A DNA stretch of 64,000 nt from Telmatactis stephensoni (GCA_029948255.1 JALIZF010001727.1:415001-479000); one strand, 5' to 3'. Shown: positions 10,035-20,602, counted from the stretch's first letter. Notes: generated by a model from the letters alone, not told the origin. Numbers and translations: made by a program.

Positions 10035-11851
10035 GTAGGGTGTTGGATTTGAGCCCGTAGCGTCTCGGATGATCCAGTCACCATCTAAGCCATTCCACAC
10101 GATTTTTGCATCTGATTACTTTCTTGCGTGTTAATCTTGTCTCTTAACTTAACACGTAACTGCTTGGCTTGTTAGTTGTTCATGCATTCATTACTTGCAT
10201 GTGTTCTCCCCACAGGACCTACTATTTCTCTATTCTTTTATATTCATTCCAAGTTGACTTCATCGACATCTTATCTCCTGCATCCGATTACTCGAAGTTC
10301 AAAAATGATGTTACAAATTGATCAATGTGTTGATCTTGTACCCATAATCTGCGTTCTTCCTGGTCAGTACCGACATGACCAGGCAGTATTTTTGATTAGT
10401 TGACAGAACAATAGAATGAGTTAGTTGGAAAATACCTGCATTCTTTGCATATTTTCGATATTTCCCGGAATAATTGATTTTCGAGGGATTTTCGATAAGT
10501 AACAAACGAAAGGCTTTTTCAGAATTTGAAAAGAGTTAGCGTATAGTTTTGATTGGAAATTTGTTAACTGTTGGTCGTTAACGTGTGTGTTTCGAAAAGC
10601 TCAGTTCGAATGACGATTCAAAATTCACTCAAAAGCCTTCAAAATATGGAATAAACTGCACAATATCATCCTTTACCTCTGGGTTTATTTCTAAATATAC
10701 ATGATACATGAAAAACAAAGTTCGTATAATTACCAATTTCTATCCCAGATTGAGCGCGAACTTGAAGCCACTACAGGTAACCCAAACACTGTATTGCGCA
10801 GTAAAGACCAGTCCATGTATTGTGAACTGACAAACGGTCGTGACCAGAGCCTTTCGTTCCTCGGTGCTGACCAGGAGGAACGCAGGTTCTGTGGATGAGA
10901 TTGGTTAAAAGTGGACCAAAGATACTGTCCCATTAAGGTTGGTCACGGGCAAATAAAGGTGCACCTTTCTCAACAAACGATATCATAACTTTCTTCCTTG
11001 CCACTAAACTGAACCATCCTGAGACAACAGCTACTCAAAACTGAAGCCCAAAAAGTGATGAACATGGTGAATTTAATTTGCTGAAACTGATCATCTAATT
11101 CTCACCTTGGTTAAATATTGCTAGAAATAATTATCATCAAAATTTCGTTAGTAAACAAAAGGAGATAAAAATTGATAAAATGATAAATGTCGAAACATAT
11201 TATGATGACATTCTCCCGCAGAACATCGTACCAGCAATAAAGGCGCTGTTACACTTAGTCACTAGGCAATTTTGTTTTGCAACTTGCAATGCAAAGCCTT
11301 TGCGTAGCAAGTTGCAGACTGCATGAGAGATTGTGCGTCTTACACCCCTCTATGCAACTGATGGCAATAAAACAAAAATAGCGTTGCAGTATCGTAAAGT
11401 TGCGAAGCAATTCGCAGTGTGTAACATCTATTCCACGACGTGCAATGCAATTACTGTCGCAAATGGCCAATCAGCGAGCAGATCCTCCACATCCCCGACC
11501 AATACAACATGGTGGATGCGCGCTGGTCAAGTAAATAATTTAAACACGAAGCTAGGAAAATACGAAGTTAAAAGTACCATCGGTCCAGTCATGAATAAGT
11601 TAAATGACAACCAGAGAATAGACTTACTCAACGCGCTGAACGATGGACTGGGCCAATTGTACAATATATACCTTTCTAGTTTTATCGCAGACCGCGAAAA
11701 TTTTGCGTTACGAGTTGCAAAGTGATCATGAGTTGCGAGTGTTTGACATCCCACAAGCAACTTGCAATTCTCTGTATTGAATTGCAAATCACGGCCTACA
11801 GAACCTATCCATTGTACTAATAATTGCTATATTTTTATCATTAATGCATAG
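10035..11851. other. Intron of unit 2: conserved block and MITE
   Basis: Mirrors 1,578-3,468. It holds the conserved block of unknown role (10,590-11,000, open frame 10,701-10,898) and the second copy of the GGCGCTGTTACAC element (about 11,237-11,800). No domain-encoding exon recognised. Confidence 0.5.
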
Positions 11852-12139
11852 TGCCAAACGCTCCTTCCAATCTCAAAGCAAGCTTCACCTCGTTGTCCAA
11901 CCTCCAAATCTCTTGGTTACTCCTATCTTTTGATCAAGCAAATGGCATCGTTCATGGATACCACTACATTGTGTACAACCCCCAAAATGAAGTCATAGTC
12001 AATAGAACTGTTTCTAATACCACAAATTCCGTCAACCTCGCAAATATTAAAGCTTGTACTGGCTATGTTGCTCAAGTAAAAGCATGGACTGGCGCAGGAG
12101 ACGGAAACTACAGCACCTTAAATATTAGTAATCCATGCG
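11852..12139 (+). CDS. FN3 exon, second of unit 2 (RTK extracellular region)
   Basis: A 288-bp phase 1-1 exon, near-identical paralogue of 3,469-3,756. The changes I see are His to Asn and Thr to Ala around TTNSVNLA, and Glu to Asp in GAGDGNYS. FN3 hallmarks LQISWLLL, GYHYIVYN and YVAQVKAWT are intact, as are both splice sites. Confidence 0.86.
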
Positions 12140-12350
12140 GTAAGGAAGAAACTCCATTTCACAAGTGAACCTAGGCCCATGCATCTAGCTCCCCTCAATT
12201 TCCGACTTTCTGACTCTGAGAGCCCCTCAAAAACCCTGCTAATAGAAGTTATCCCGAAAAATTGAAAGAAATCTCTGCGCGAACTCGTTTGAGCAATAAC
12301 GAAGCTGTCGTGTTGAAAAGAACCCTGCTCCCGGTTGCATGAAGGGTGGA

Positions 12351-12458
12351 TCAGCACTACTGTTGGAGAAATCCTTGTTCATTAGGTAATTCAATTCATT
12401 GGAAAATTCATACCATCATTTCATCCAATGGATAAGGATTTGTCCAACAGTAGTGCTG
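12351..12458. repeat. Small inverted repeat (unit 2)
   Basis: Second copy of the hairpin at 3,954-4,060, with the same arms CAGCACTACTGTTGG and CCAACAGTAGTGCTG. Confidence 0.75.
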
Positions 12459-12666
12459 TCGTGTAACCAAGGCCAGGACGATTTTATAGGCGTACGCATA
12501 AAAGAAGCACAAAGTTCTTTGACACAAAAGAACCTGTGAACATGTGTGCACGTGTTACGAAATTATAACTGGTCACCAATGAACCCACTGTAAAATTCAA
12601 TATGGCGGAAGCATGTCGCCTAGTAGCTTGTGACCCATAAGATGACAATATTCAACGCATCCTAAA

Positions 12667-13193
12667 ATTCTGATGATTGTAATGACATTTTTAAATTTAA
12701 CTGACTTTTTATTCGTCTCAAACATGTTTCGAGGTGACTCAGCTCATCGTCAGTGTGACTAAATTACAAGAATACAAATCTATTTATAAGGTCTACTCAA
12801 AAGCTTGGATTGTTATACATTCAGGGTGAGGTTCACGTGCACCACTTGTTGATTTAAGTTAGGACTTTGCCATTTAATATGCATGGCCTCTTTTAACCTA
12901 ATGGTATATTGCGTTCCTTGGTCTATAATTTGGAAGCAATTGTCAGCTAGAGCAAGCTTCATGGCACTCTGGTGATTGTGCCAAATGCCTAAAGATATGC
13001 AAGGACTTGTCGGCCTTAAGGTGTTCGCGAATCCGTGTACCAAAATGCCTTCGGGTTTCCCCTAGGTAACAAGTATTACAGCTTGCACAAGTGAGTCACA
13101 CTGACGATGAGGTGAGTCACCTCGAAACATGTTTGAGACAAATAAAAAGTCAGTTCAACTCAAAAATGTCATTACAGTCATCAGAGTTTTATG
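12667..13193 (-). mobile_element. Penelope-like element fragment with GIY-YIG remnant (unit 2)
   Basis: Copy of 4,268-4,786 with the same arms and the same frame break in the GIY-YIG region, showing that it was already dead when the segment duplicated. It lies in the intron before the Ig exon. Confidence 0.7.
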
Positions 13194-13373
13194 TTTATTT
13201 CTGGCGCATAGACCGTTTGCATCCTAAAATGCAAAAATGGCGAGTCCTGGAATCTAGGTCGAGTTTTTTAATAAAAAAACTCTCTCAGCACATGTACAGA
13301 GCCCCTGAAAGGGCATCAACCCGCAAATTACATCCAATACATTCGACTATGAGTAATTTTGTTCATCTTGCAG

Positions 13374-13703
13374 AACCTCCAAGAATAATTCATTTCGATA
13401 AACTCGTTCTAGCAGCCTTGCACTCATATTTCCTCGTTATTCCATGTAACTACACTGGTTTTCCCAAACCTTCGGTAGCGTGGATCCTCAACGATGGCGT
13501 GAAAGTCGAGTCAGGATTTGCTCAACATCATACTGTTATACTACCCGGAGGAACAACTATTCTCAAGAAGACAAAGACAGTGTATGAAAATGGGTCTTTG
13601 GTTATAAACTTTGTAGAAGCCAGGGATAAAGGAATGTATTCTTGTGTCGTCAATCAAATGTTCGGCTCAGCAATGGCAAATACCACATTGATAGTTACTG
13701 GAG
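13374..13703 (+). CDS. Ig domain exon (unit 2, RTK extracellular region)
   Basis: A 330-bp phase 1-1 exon encoding the same I-set-like Ig domain as 4,969-5,298 (IPCNYTG, VAWILNDG, DKGMYSC). It is followed by the SEA exons, so it is membrane-proximal relative to the first Ig. Confidence 0.88.
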
Positions 13704-13764
13704 GTAAGCTCGTCTTTGCCATTCCGTAGTTTACCAGAAATATTACAAATTTAGTTCTCGCAAG

Positions 13765-14130
13765 TGAGAGAATTCACCTTTAGTGGGAAAGGAATCCACC
13801 ATCAAATTTGTCATTTTAATTAATGTAAGACAGCAAAGTTTCGTTAAAATTTTCTATAAAATGAAAAAAAAATATGTACGTTTGACTGGAAAACTAGAAA
13901 TTTTAGAAAGAATTCTATTAGACCGGGCATACATGTCCATCCACCATAAATGTCTTTGTAAAATCTCGCAAACTCAAAAATGATTATGGTAACTGTTCTA
14001 GTTATAAACAATAATGACGAAACGTTGCAGTTATAGAGTTATTTTCATGCCGACAATTTTGATGGTGGACTCCTGTTTCCTCTAAAATAATTATTTTGGA
14101 ATGTCATCCAAGCATGATAAAGGCGAATGA
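13765..14130. repeat. Inverted repeat / MITE remnant
   Basis: Left arm GAATCCACCATCAAATTTGT is mirrored by ACAATTTTGATGGTGGACTC, and AAAATAATTATTTT is followed at the right by GGAATGTCATCCAAGCATGA. The unit 1 counterpart (5,370-5,480) keeps the part of the left arm missing here. Confidence 0.55.
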
Positions 14131-14365
14131 TGGTAATTAAATGGACTCGAAGAAAAACAAGCTGAACGAGATGGGACGGAGATAAACAAGAGGAACAACA
14201 ATGGATACAAGGAAGGGAAGAACAAGAACCAGAAATGATAAGAAAGTTCGGAATGAAAAACTGAAAAGGAACGACCGTAAATATGATTGGAAAGTAAAAA
14301 GGGACATAAGTAGACGAGAATTAAGAAACGTTTATCCCAACTAAGATGTGTTTCCCTCCGTACAG

Positions 14366-14533
14366 GAACAGTGACAGTGAGATTTGAACTTCAACTTGTC
14401 AATGAAGAATATGATGAAGAACTTAAAAACAAAGACTCTGCAAGATATAAAGCTCTCAGCTCTAAAATACTCAAAGCGGTAATTAATATAATAGGCAGGA
14501 ATAAGACATTCCTTGAATGTGTTGAAGTATTCT
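14366..14533 (+). CDS. SEA domain, first half (RTK extracellular region)
   Basis: After acceptor CTCCGTACAG the frame reads TVTVRFELQLVNEEYDEELK, then DSARYKALSSKILKAV, then NKTFLECVEVF. This is the beta1-alpha1-alpha2-beta2 pattern of SEA domains, as found in mucins, agrin and membrane proteases. The second half with the cleavage-type site is at 15,185-15,339. The exon end is uncertain. The best donor (TCT|GTAAAG) leaves phase 1 while the next exon needs phase 2, so an indel, an unusual donor or a missed mini-exon is implied. SEA domains fold outside the cell and many self-cleave while staying associated. Confidence 0.65.
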
Positions 14534-14664
14534 GTAAAGTTTTATTCGTCGGTGTATATGTACGTATTCAGTAATGTAGTTTTCTTTTCTCCTAATAGGT
14601 AGGCGAAATGTATAACAATACCGAGCATTACAAAATAAAGAAAATAAAAATCGATTTATTCAGG

Positions 14665-15115
14665 CAAGTAGTTGGTAAGGTGTCAGTAAGTGGTTAGTGA
14701 CGTGTCAGTAAGAGGCTGGCATGGTGTCAGTAAGTGGTTGGTAAGGTGTCAGTAAGTGGCCATGGTTGGTAAGGTGTCAGTAATTAAGTGGTTGGTGAAG
14801 TGTCAGTAAGTGGTTGGAAAGGTGTCAGTAAGTGGTTGGTGAGGTGTCAGTAAGTGGTTGGTAAGGTTGGCAAGGTGTCAGTAAGTGGTTTGTAAGGTGT
14901 CAGTAAGTGGTTGGTAAGGTGTCAATAAGTGGTTGGTAAGGTGTCAATAAGTGGTTGGTAAGGTGTCAGTAAGTGGTTGGTAAGGTGTCAGTAAGTGGTT
15001 GGTAGGGTGTCAGAATGTGGTTGGTAAGGTGTAAGTAAGTGGTTAGTGAGGTGTCAGTAAGTGGTTGGTGAGGTGTCAGTAAGTGGTCAGTAACTATGGT
15101 GTCGACAATTGGTTG
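14665..15115. repeat. 22-bp minisatellite inside the SEA intron
   Basis: About 20 copies of GGTAAGGTGTCAGTAAGTGGTT with small variants. The unit contains many GTAAG/GTAAGT donor-like sequences, which could confuse exon prediction or splicing next to the SEA junction. Confidence 0.92.
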
Positions 15116-15184
15116 TTAAGGTGTTACATAATTTGTTTTAGGTACATAGTATTAATACATTGCGCTTTCTCTTTATTTTAACAG

Positions 15185-15339
15185 AAATGGTAGTGTTATT
15201 GTAATGTTCTCTATATCGGCTACGTTTGATTCTGCTCTAAATGAAAAGGCCGTGACTGCTGATATCGTGGACATCATGGTTACCAACGTAAAAGACGGGA
15301 AATTAGGATCGTTGGCTGTAGGGAATCTCACTGTGTATG
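15185..15339 (+). CDS. SEA domain, second half with GSVIV site
   Basis: After TTTTAACAG the frame reads NGSVIVMFSISATFDSALNE, then IVDIMVTNVKDGKLGSLAVG, then NLTVY. The G-S-V-I-V string occupies the autoproteolysis position of SEA domains (cleavage between Gly and Ser in self-cleaving members). The downstream helix and strand fit. The exon ends in phase 1 before GTACGT, matching the FN3 exon at 16,077. Confidence 0.75.
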
Positions 15340-16076
15340 GTACGTGGAAATTATGTTCCCACCTAAAAAAGACATACCACTTTTCCATACGTTTTACGTT
15401 TGAATCAAAATGGGACAAGCGCGGTGCCGGTGCGTTTCAGTGTGGAATAATAGTGTTCTGTACACGTTTTTTAAAAGCCGTAAGAGCTGAAATGAAGTAC
15501 AACTAAAACATGCCCTACGCTTTAGATGTCTGGCCGATCGAGGCTCAAAATATTTTTTTTTCTTTATTCGGACGGCGAAGTTGGCTGTGGCGTAGCTACC
15601 TATGTGCATATACGCACGTGCGTACTCAGCCCGGGGGGAGGGGGGTACTCCTTCCAGTTTTGGTAGGGATGTGCCGCTGAGCCCCTCAAACCATGACCCT
15701 GTTCCAGAGCAAAATTTCCAAAATCAATACCCTGTTCAGAGTGAATGTTCTCTAAAACAATACTTTAGTCCAAAAAGACATATATATATATAATATATAT
15801 ATAAGCGTTTTGAGACTTTTTTAATTACACAAAGGATAATGGCCGACTTCCGAGATATGCTTTACTTGCCACACCCATGCAAAGTAATCGAGACGAGGCT
15901 ACGTGCACAAATCTCAGTCATTCGTAACAAGACAATTTTATGAACTATATATGCACGTTCGTTTTCATTCCTTTGTATGTGGCAGATAAAGCATAACTTG
16001 GAACTGGACTATTAGCCGAGTCTGTCCTTCCTGTAAAAATATATATTAGATTTATCACTTATATATTTGATTTCAG
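15340..16076. other. Intron with partial G-rich MITE
   Basis: At 15,630-15,660, AGCCCGGGGGGAGGGGGGTACTCC matches the end of the MITE at 62,345-62,710. I do not see its mirror end, so it is a fragment. A short (AT)n run lies at 15,778-15,803. No exon seen. Confidence 0.6.
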
Positions 16077-16382
16077 GTGCCCCTCCACCACCCACAAACC
16101 TCAATGTTGTACTTCTTCGACCTACATATGTTAAACTTCAATGGAAACCTCCCAAACATGATGACGTATACGAGGTTGATAAATACAGTATGCAGTATAG
16201 AAAACATGGTGAGAAAACATTCAAGTCTGTAAAGACGGTCAAAAACAGTGGATCAGTGATTTCAGACGTTCTAGATGGGTTGAAGGCAGACGAGCGGTAT
16301 GTTGTTAGGATAATGTCTCATCGTAAAGGCGGAGATGATAGTAAAGACAGTCAAGGGATCACGAGGGAAATCGTAACACCAG
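16077..16382 (+). CDS. Membrane-proximal FN3 exon (RTK)
   Basis: A 306-bp phase 1-1 exon (acceptor TTTGATTTCAG, donor GTAAGA). It encodes a fibronectin type III domain: APPPPTNLNVVLL, core Trp in VKLQWKPP, YSMQYRK, LKADERYVVRIMSH, and IVTP at the end. It lies between the SEA and transmembrane exons. It is not close to the duplicated FN3s, so it is an older, distinct domain. Confidence 0.87.
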
Positions 16383-16479
16383 GTAAGAATCGAGATGGAA
16401 ATGCATGGTTCAAGTCTAAACATGAGGGAAAAGAATGAAAACCACCGTTATAGTGTCTGTAATAACGGATAGCTTGATG

Positions 16480-16760
16480 GGATGGTTGGATTGGTTGGTT
16501 GGTTGGTGCTTGGATTGGTCGGTCGGTCTCGGTCGTTGGGTTGGTTGGTCGATCGATTGGTGGGTTGGTTGGCTGGTTGGTTGGTTGGTCGATAGATCGG
16601 TCCTCTTGGGAGATACGTTTCTTTGTTTGAAAGAGAGAACATTAATCCTCGAACGAAGAATCTTATTCTCCAAGATGATTGTATCGGGAAAACATTGGGG
16701 CAAGCAAAGAAGGTCTATTGGCCAGTTGGTTTGTTGGTTGGTCGGTCAGTCGGTTGATTG
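16480..16760. repeat. (TTGG)n-type degenerate repeat
   Basis: Repeats of GGTTGGTTGG/GGTCGGTCGG in two patches within the intron before the transmembrane exon. Open frames here on both strands are products of low complexity. Confidence 0.85.
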
Positions 16761-16859
16761 ATCTGAATGGTCAGTGGGTCTGTGTCTCTGTTTAGAAACG
16801 TGATTATTAGTCTATTGACCCTAAGATTTTTACTTTCACCTTTCATCCGTTCAATACAG

Positions 16860-16991
16860 GTTCTCAACTAAAAGTGATTCTGCTGGCCATCGTTCTACCA
16901 ATAATCTTAGCGATCTTGATTGTCAGTCGTAATTTGCTGTGTTCGAAACCTACGCAAAGAACCAGCAGAAGAAAATCATTTGGCTGTTCGT
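16860..16991 (+). CDS. Transmembrane exon of the RTK
   Basis: A 132-bp phase 1-1 exon after CAATACAG. It encodes SQLK, then a ~17-residue hydrophobic helix (VILLAIVLPIILAILIV), then a basic stop-transfer segment (SKPTQRTSRRKSFGCS). This sets type I topology: FN3/Ig/SEA outside, kinase inside. The donor is GTAAGT. Confidence 0.85.
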
Positions 16992-17021
16992 GTAAGTAGA
17001 TCAGCTATAAAGAACTCACAG

Positions 17022-17274
17022 TTATAGACGACTTTCAAAAATGGCGGGCTCGTTGTTCATGAGAACGAGGCCAGAAAGGCCTCTAAAATCATTATGGCAT
17101 CAAATGAGTCTAAGTATATCCTGTAAAATGCACAGAAAATAGGTACTTCAAAAGGAAGAGGAACACATCGCCTTTGATAGCAATAGAAGTGTTGCCACGC
17201 TTATTTTGTTGTAATAAGGCCTTTGTGGTCTCGTTCTCATGTACTAGGCCGCCATTTTTGAAAGTCGTCTATTC
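17022..17274. mobile_element. Hairpin MITE in the juxtamembrane intron
   Basis: TATAGACGACTTTCAAAAAT at the left is mirrored by TTTTTGAAAGTCGTCTATT at the right. The next bases (GGCGGGCTCGTTGTTCATGA and CTCATGTACTAGGCCGCC) continue the arms to about 60 bp. Confidence 0.75.
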
Positions 17275-17917
17275 TTAATTCAATGACTTTTCTGGGCCTG
17301 AAATGCAAATTCTAAATTCCATGACTTCAATTTTCAAACCATGCGAACTCATGCAGACATCCAAACTAGTGTGCTGCATTTTACCTTTATAGCTTACAAA
17401 TAATGATCAAAATATTAAGCATTGGTCTCAAAGCACTCGAAATACCTGCCAAACAAAGGAATAAGAGAGCCATACGTTCTCTTCAAAATTGTCACTATGT
17501 CAAGGCGAGCTCTCTTTATAAAAATACAATCACTAAAATATAACAAACCAATCACAAAATTGCCCGACTTTTTCCTAACTTTTCCCTGACTAAAGTTTAG
17601 TTTTCCCTGATCCCAATATTCAGATACTCTATGTTTTCAATTCTCTTCTCATCGGTTTGCAAAATGAGCAGATGACAATGATATTAAACCATCATACCAA
17701 GCTAGGAGGGACCATACAATTTCAAATACTGCATGAAAAATAAAATTCAATGAACGTTTCCTTGACTTTTGCTCAAAATTTGAATTTTTCCCTGACTGAA
17801 AGTGGAATTCCCTGACTTTTCCCTGACCTTGAAAAAACATTTTTTCTGACTTTTCCCTGACCTGTGGCAACCATATAATCATACCATGAAAAAATGTGGA
17901 TTTTTATAGTATTCAAG
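17275..17917. other. Intron with TTTTCCCTGAC repeats
   Basis: From about 17,565 to 17,860, TTTCCCTGACTTTT-type motifs recur six or more times without strict period. No juxtamembrane exon recognised, although phase considerations suggest one could be missing. Confidence 0.55.
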
Positions 17918-18113
17918 ACCACTTCGTGCAGAGGAGAACCCTTACGATATAGGCAGATTGTTGGAAGAATTTCCATTGTAAATGGAAAGAAATTCCTCGA
18001 AGTGACATTACAGTTGGTAAGGAGCTTGGCTCTGGAGCATTTGGTGCAGTTCTCAAGGCTGAACTGAGGTTGAACTGATAAAGTAATACCATGTGCGATC
18101 AAAAAGTTGAAAG
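17918..18113 (+). pseudogene. Kinase exon 1: glycine loop and catalytic lysine, frame-broken
   Basis: Encodes the juxtamembrane segment ENPYDIGRLLEEFP, then in another frame WKEIPRSDITVGKELGSGAF with GAVLKAEL (glycine-rich loop GSGAFGAV). After one more shift it encodes DKVIPCAIKKLKG, the VAIK-type motif with the ATP-binding Lys. Two shifts therefore occur within ~130 bp: a stop (TAA) follows EEFPL, and TGATAA follows AELRLN. The exon ends in phase 1 at GTAAGA, but the next exon begins cleanly only in phase 0. These breaks would kill the kinase unless they are assembly errors. The start is approximate. Confidence 0.7.
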
Positions 18114-18415
18114 GTAAGAGAACTAGTTTTACAGATATACAGCTTATCGAAGTCAGAGACAACCCGAAATGAAGTGAGGCAAACGCTCTCAACAACATCT
18201 AACATTGTTGGCCAACAACGTCCCTACATTCTACATTCGTAATCAGTCTTGGGTTCCTCTGGCGGCAGCCATCTTGGATGAAGATCAACTGAGCAGAAGA
18301 TTTGAGTCTCATTAGCGCCGGCTGTTCGTTCAGTCTACATGCATGGTCTACCACCTCTTTAGCTTTTGATTCTTAAGAAATAACTGAACTGATCCGAAAA
18401 TGTCCTTATTTTCAG

Positions 18416-18527
18416 ACTTTGCCTACCGAAAGAGAACATCGTGATTTGTTCAATGAATTAAGTATCATGGCTCAAGTTGGCTACCATCCCCATGTAATCA
18501 GTCTGTTGGGAGCGTGTACAGTTAACG
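18416..18527 (+). CDS. Kinase exon 2: helix C
   Basis: After TTATTTTCAG it reads TLPTEREHRDLFNELSIMAQ, then VGYHPHVISLLGACTVN. It contains the helix-C Glu (FNELSIM) that pairs with the catalytic Lys, and the HPHVISLLGAC signature of receptor tyrosine kinases. The donor GTAAGG leaves phase 1, matching exon 3. Confidence 0.85.
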
Positions 18528-19047
18528 GTAAGGTAATATAGTCCGTACACTTGAAGGGGTTTATTGTAGAGACCCGCCCTAGGAGAGTTCCTAGGATAAT
18601 TCTCCTGCGTGTGTGTACCAACGACTTTACGAAAAAGTTTGTTGCGGAGACAGAATTTTGTTCCCGGGAATTCGCCGGTAACAAAACTAGTTACCGCAAA
18701 GCATGCATGGATTGTTTGGCTGGACAGAAACCAAAATTGCTTCAAGACAAATTGAGTTATGAGTTTAGCATTCGAAAAACAGGTGAAATTTTATCCGAAG
18801 AAAATATACCTGAAGTAGCTCTGACTCGTGAACGTAATGAAGGACAAAGTTTTGTATATTATGGCTGTTTTGTCAGGCCAAAAATCGCCAACGTTTAGTA
18901 TCAAGAAAGAAAATGAAGTTATATTGACGTGTATTTTCAACATGAAAGCAGTGTCGAGTGAAATTCAATACATATTTTAGAACCTGCTAGCACTATATTG
19001 GCGCGAGGGCGTCCTTTAAGACTAATGTGGTGTAAATACGATTTAAG
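18528..19047. other. Kinase intron, nothing recognised
   Basis: A 115-codon open frame (18,551-18,898) starts in the intron but has no recognisable domain and no splice logic with the kinase. I do not call it a gene. Confidence 0.5.
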
Positions 19048-19259
19048 GTCCATTGTGGGTTGTGGTGAAATTGGCAGAAAACGGCTGTCTTCTGGAATTC
19101 CTTCATAGTCATCGTAAACCCGACTACATTGACCATTCCTACCAGAACGTAGCTGCAGGCACTAGCAGTGCCAACGAACTAGAAGAACTGGACAAGCTTC
19201 AAAAACTGAAGTTTGCATACGGTATTGCCAAAGGGATGAGTCACCTTGAGAAACTGAAG
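19048..19259 (+). CDS. Kinase exon 3: hinge and insert
   Basis: Phase 1 to 0 exon after ATTTAAG. It reads GPLWVVVKLAENGCLLEFLH (hinge and helix D), an insert (RKPDYIDHSYQN...ANELEELDK) and LKFAYGIAKGMSHLEKLK (helix E). The kinase insert, with Tyr residues in DYIDHSY, resembles that of split-type receptor kinases. The donor is GTACAT. Confidence 0.87.
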
Positions 19260-19648
19260 GTACATATGCCTCGAGTTCAATACACAAGTCTGCGAATATA
19301 GTCGCCGCGCGCAGTAAAATGACGTGGTTTTGTCCGAAATGTATCTTGTCAAAAACGTCGTCGGTCGGAGATCTTACATCGATCTGAGACTAAGTAACAA
19401 GCTAAAAATTTGAATATATTCTCTGCTAAACGCAGCAAAGCCCTCACAAGGGTCTCCCGCTTCCCCTTTGAAATAGCACCACGCTGGCTATGTGTCTCTG
19501 AATTAGAATTGTCCTTCCCTCTATTTGAGCCAGAAAACACATGCACCAAAATTTCCATTTAATTCAGATATCCAACGTCAACCATTTTCGATGTATATGT
19601 GTGTTCACAGCTACAGCTTAATACTTGATTGCATTTACTTTTTAACAG

Positions 19649-19771
19649 TGCGTCCACCGAGACTTGGCAGCAAGGAATGTGCTGCTAGGGAAAAACTTAG
19701 TCCCCATGGTATCCGATTTTGGTTTGTCACGTGACATCTATGAAAGTGGGATGTATGAAGACGTGAGAGGG
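19649..19771 (+). CDS. Kinase exon 4: catalytic and activation loops
   Basis: Phase 0-0 exon after TTTTTAACAG. It reads [15 protein letters not shown] (catalytic loop HRDLAARN with the base Asp), [12 protein letters not shown] (DFG metal-binding motif) and SGMYEDVRG, with two activation-loop tyrosines. HRDLAARN marks a receptor-type tyrosine kinase. All catalytic residues here are intact. Confidence 0.93.
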
Positions 19772-19804
19772 GTAGGTATTGGATACGTCCCTTCCATGTT
19801 GCTA

Positions 19805-20580
19805 GTAGTCTGATCATTTGTTCGCTTGTTTGCTTATCTGATCATTTGTTCGATTGTTTGCTTATCTGATCATGTGTTCGATTGTTGATCATTTGTTCGA
19901 CTTTTATATATACCTATTTCAAAAAAGGTTGTCCTCAGTTTTAATGCATACTGCATAGTCAATACTGCATAACAAGACCGAAATGCATTGTGGATATCAA
20001 ATTTCGAGTATTCTTCGCAATTTTTATAAGTAGAAAAGTTGCGGAAAAATTCTACTTAGATTCAACCTGAGAGGAAATAGAGAATCGACATTAGTAAAGC
20101 CTCTTGTTACCCAATTACAAATTGTCCATGATGCATTTCAGTCTTGGCATGCAGTATTCACTATGCAGTATGCACCAAAACCAAGGACAACCTTTTTTGA
20201 AATAGGTATATAGTTAATCTGATCATTTGTTTGATTGTTTGCTTATCTAATCACTTGTTAATCACTTGTTCGACTGTTGATCATTTGTTCGATTGTTTAA
20301 TCTGATCATTTGTTCGATTGTTCGCTTATCTGATCATTTGTTCGATTGTTGATCATTTGTTCGATTATTTAATCAGATCATTTGTTCGATTGTTGATCAT
20401 TTGTTCGATTATTTAATCAGATCATTTGTTCGATTGTTTCCATACCTGATCATATGTTCTGTTGTTTACTTATATCTAGTATGATTGTTTGCTTATCTAC
20501 AGATCACTATATGTTCGATTGTTTGTTTACCTGATCATTTGTTCGATTGCTTGCTAATCTGACCATTCATTCAGTTGTTT
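19805..20580. repeat. ~28-bp tandem repeat in a kinase intron, split by a MITE
   Basis: Many copies of CTGATCATTTGTTCGATTGT followed by TTGCTTAT or a shorter spacer. The array is interrupted at about 19,909-20,213 by a hairpin element. Confidence 0.88.
19909..20213. mobile_element. Hairpin MITE, CCTATTTCAAAAAAGG family
   Basis: ACCTATTTCAAAAAAGGTTG at the left is mirrored by CAACCTTTTTTGAAATAGGT at the right. ATGCATACTGCATAG and CTATGCAGTATGCA continue the arms to about 48 bp. TATA lies at both outer edges, compatible with a TA-type target. Confidence 0.8.
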
Positions 20581-20602
20581 CTTTTTTAATTTACTATTTT
20601 AG

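Larger units (their letters stand above)
7640..13862 (+). repeat. Large tandem duplication, unit 2
   Basis: Second unit of the direct duplication described at 190-5,500. Homology runs from the GGT tract to TCTATAAAAT after the Ig exon. It carries intact versions of all three domain exons. Confidence 0.9.

Noticed and set aside
16435..16761. Trp/Val/Gly-rich and Pro/Thr/Gln-rich frames
   Set aside because: They are low-complexity products of the (TTGG)n repeat in an RTK intron.
18551..18898. 115-codon frame in the intron between kinase exons 2 and 3
   Set aside because: No recognisable domain. The kinase reads smoothly from exon 2 to exon 3 when this region is intron.
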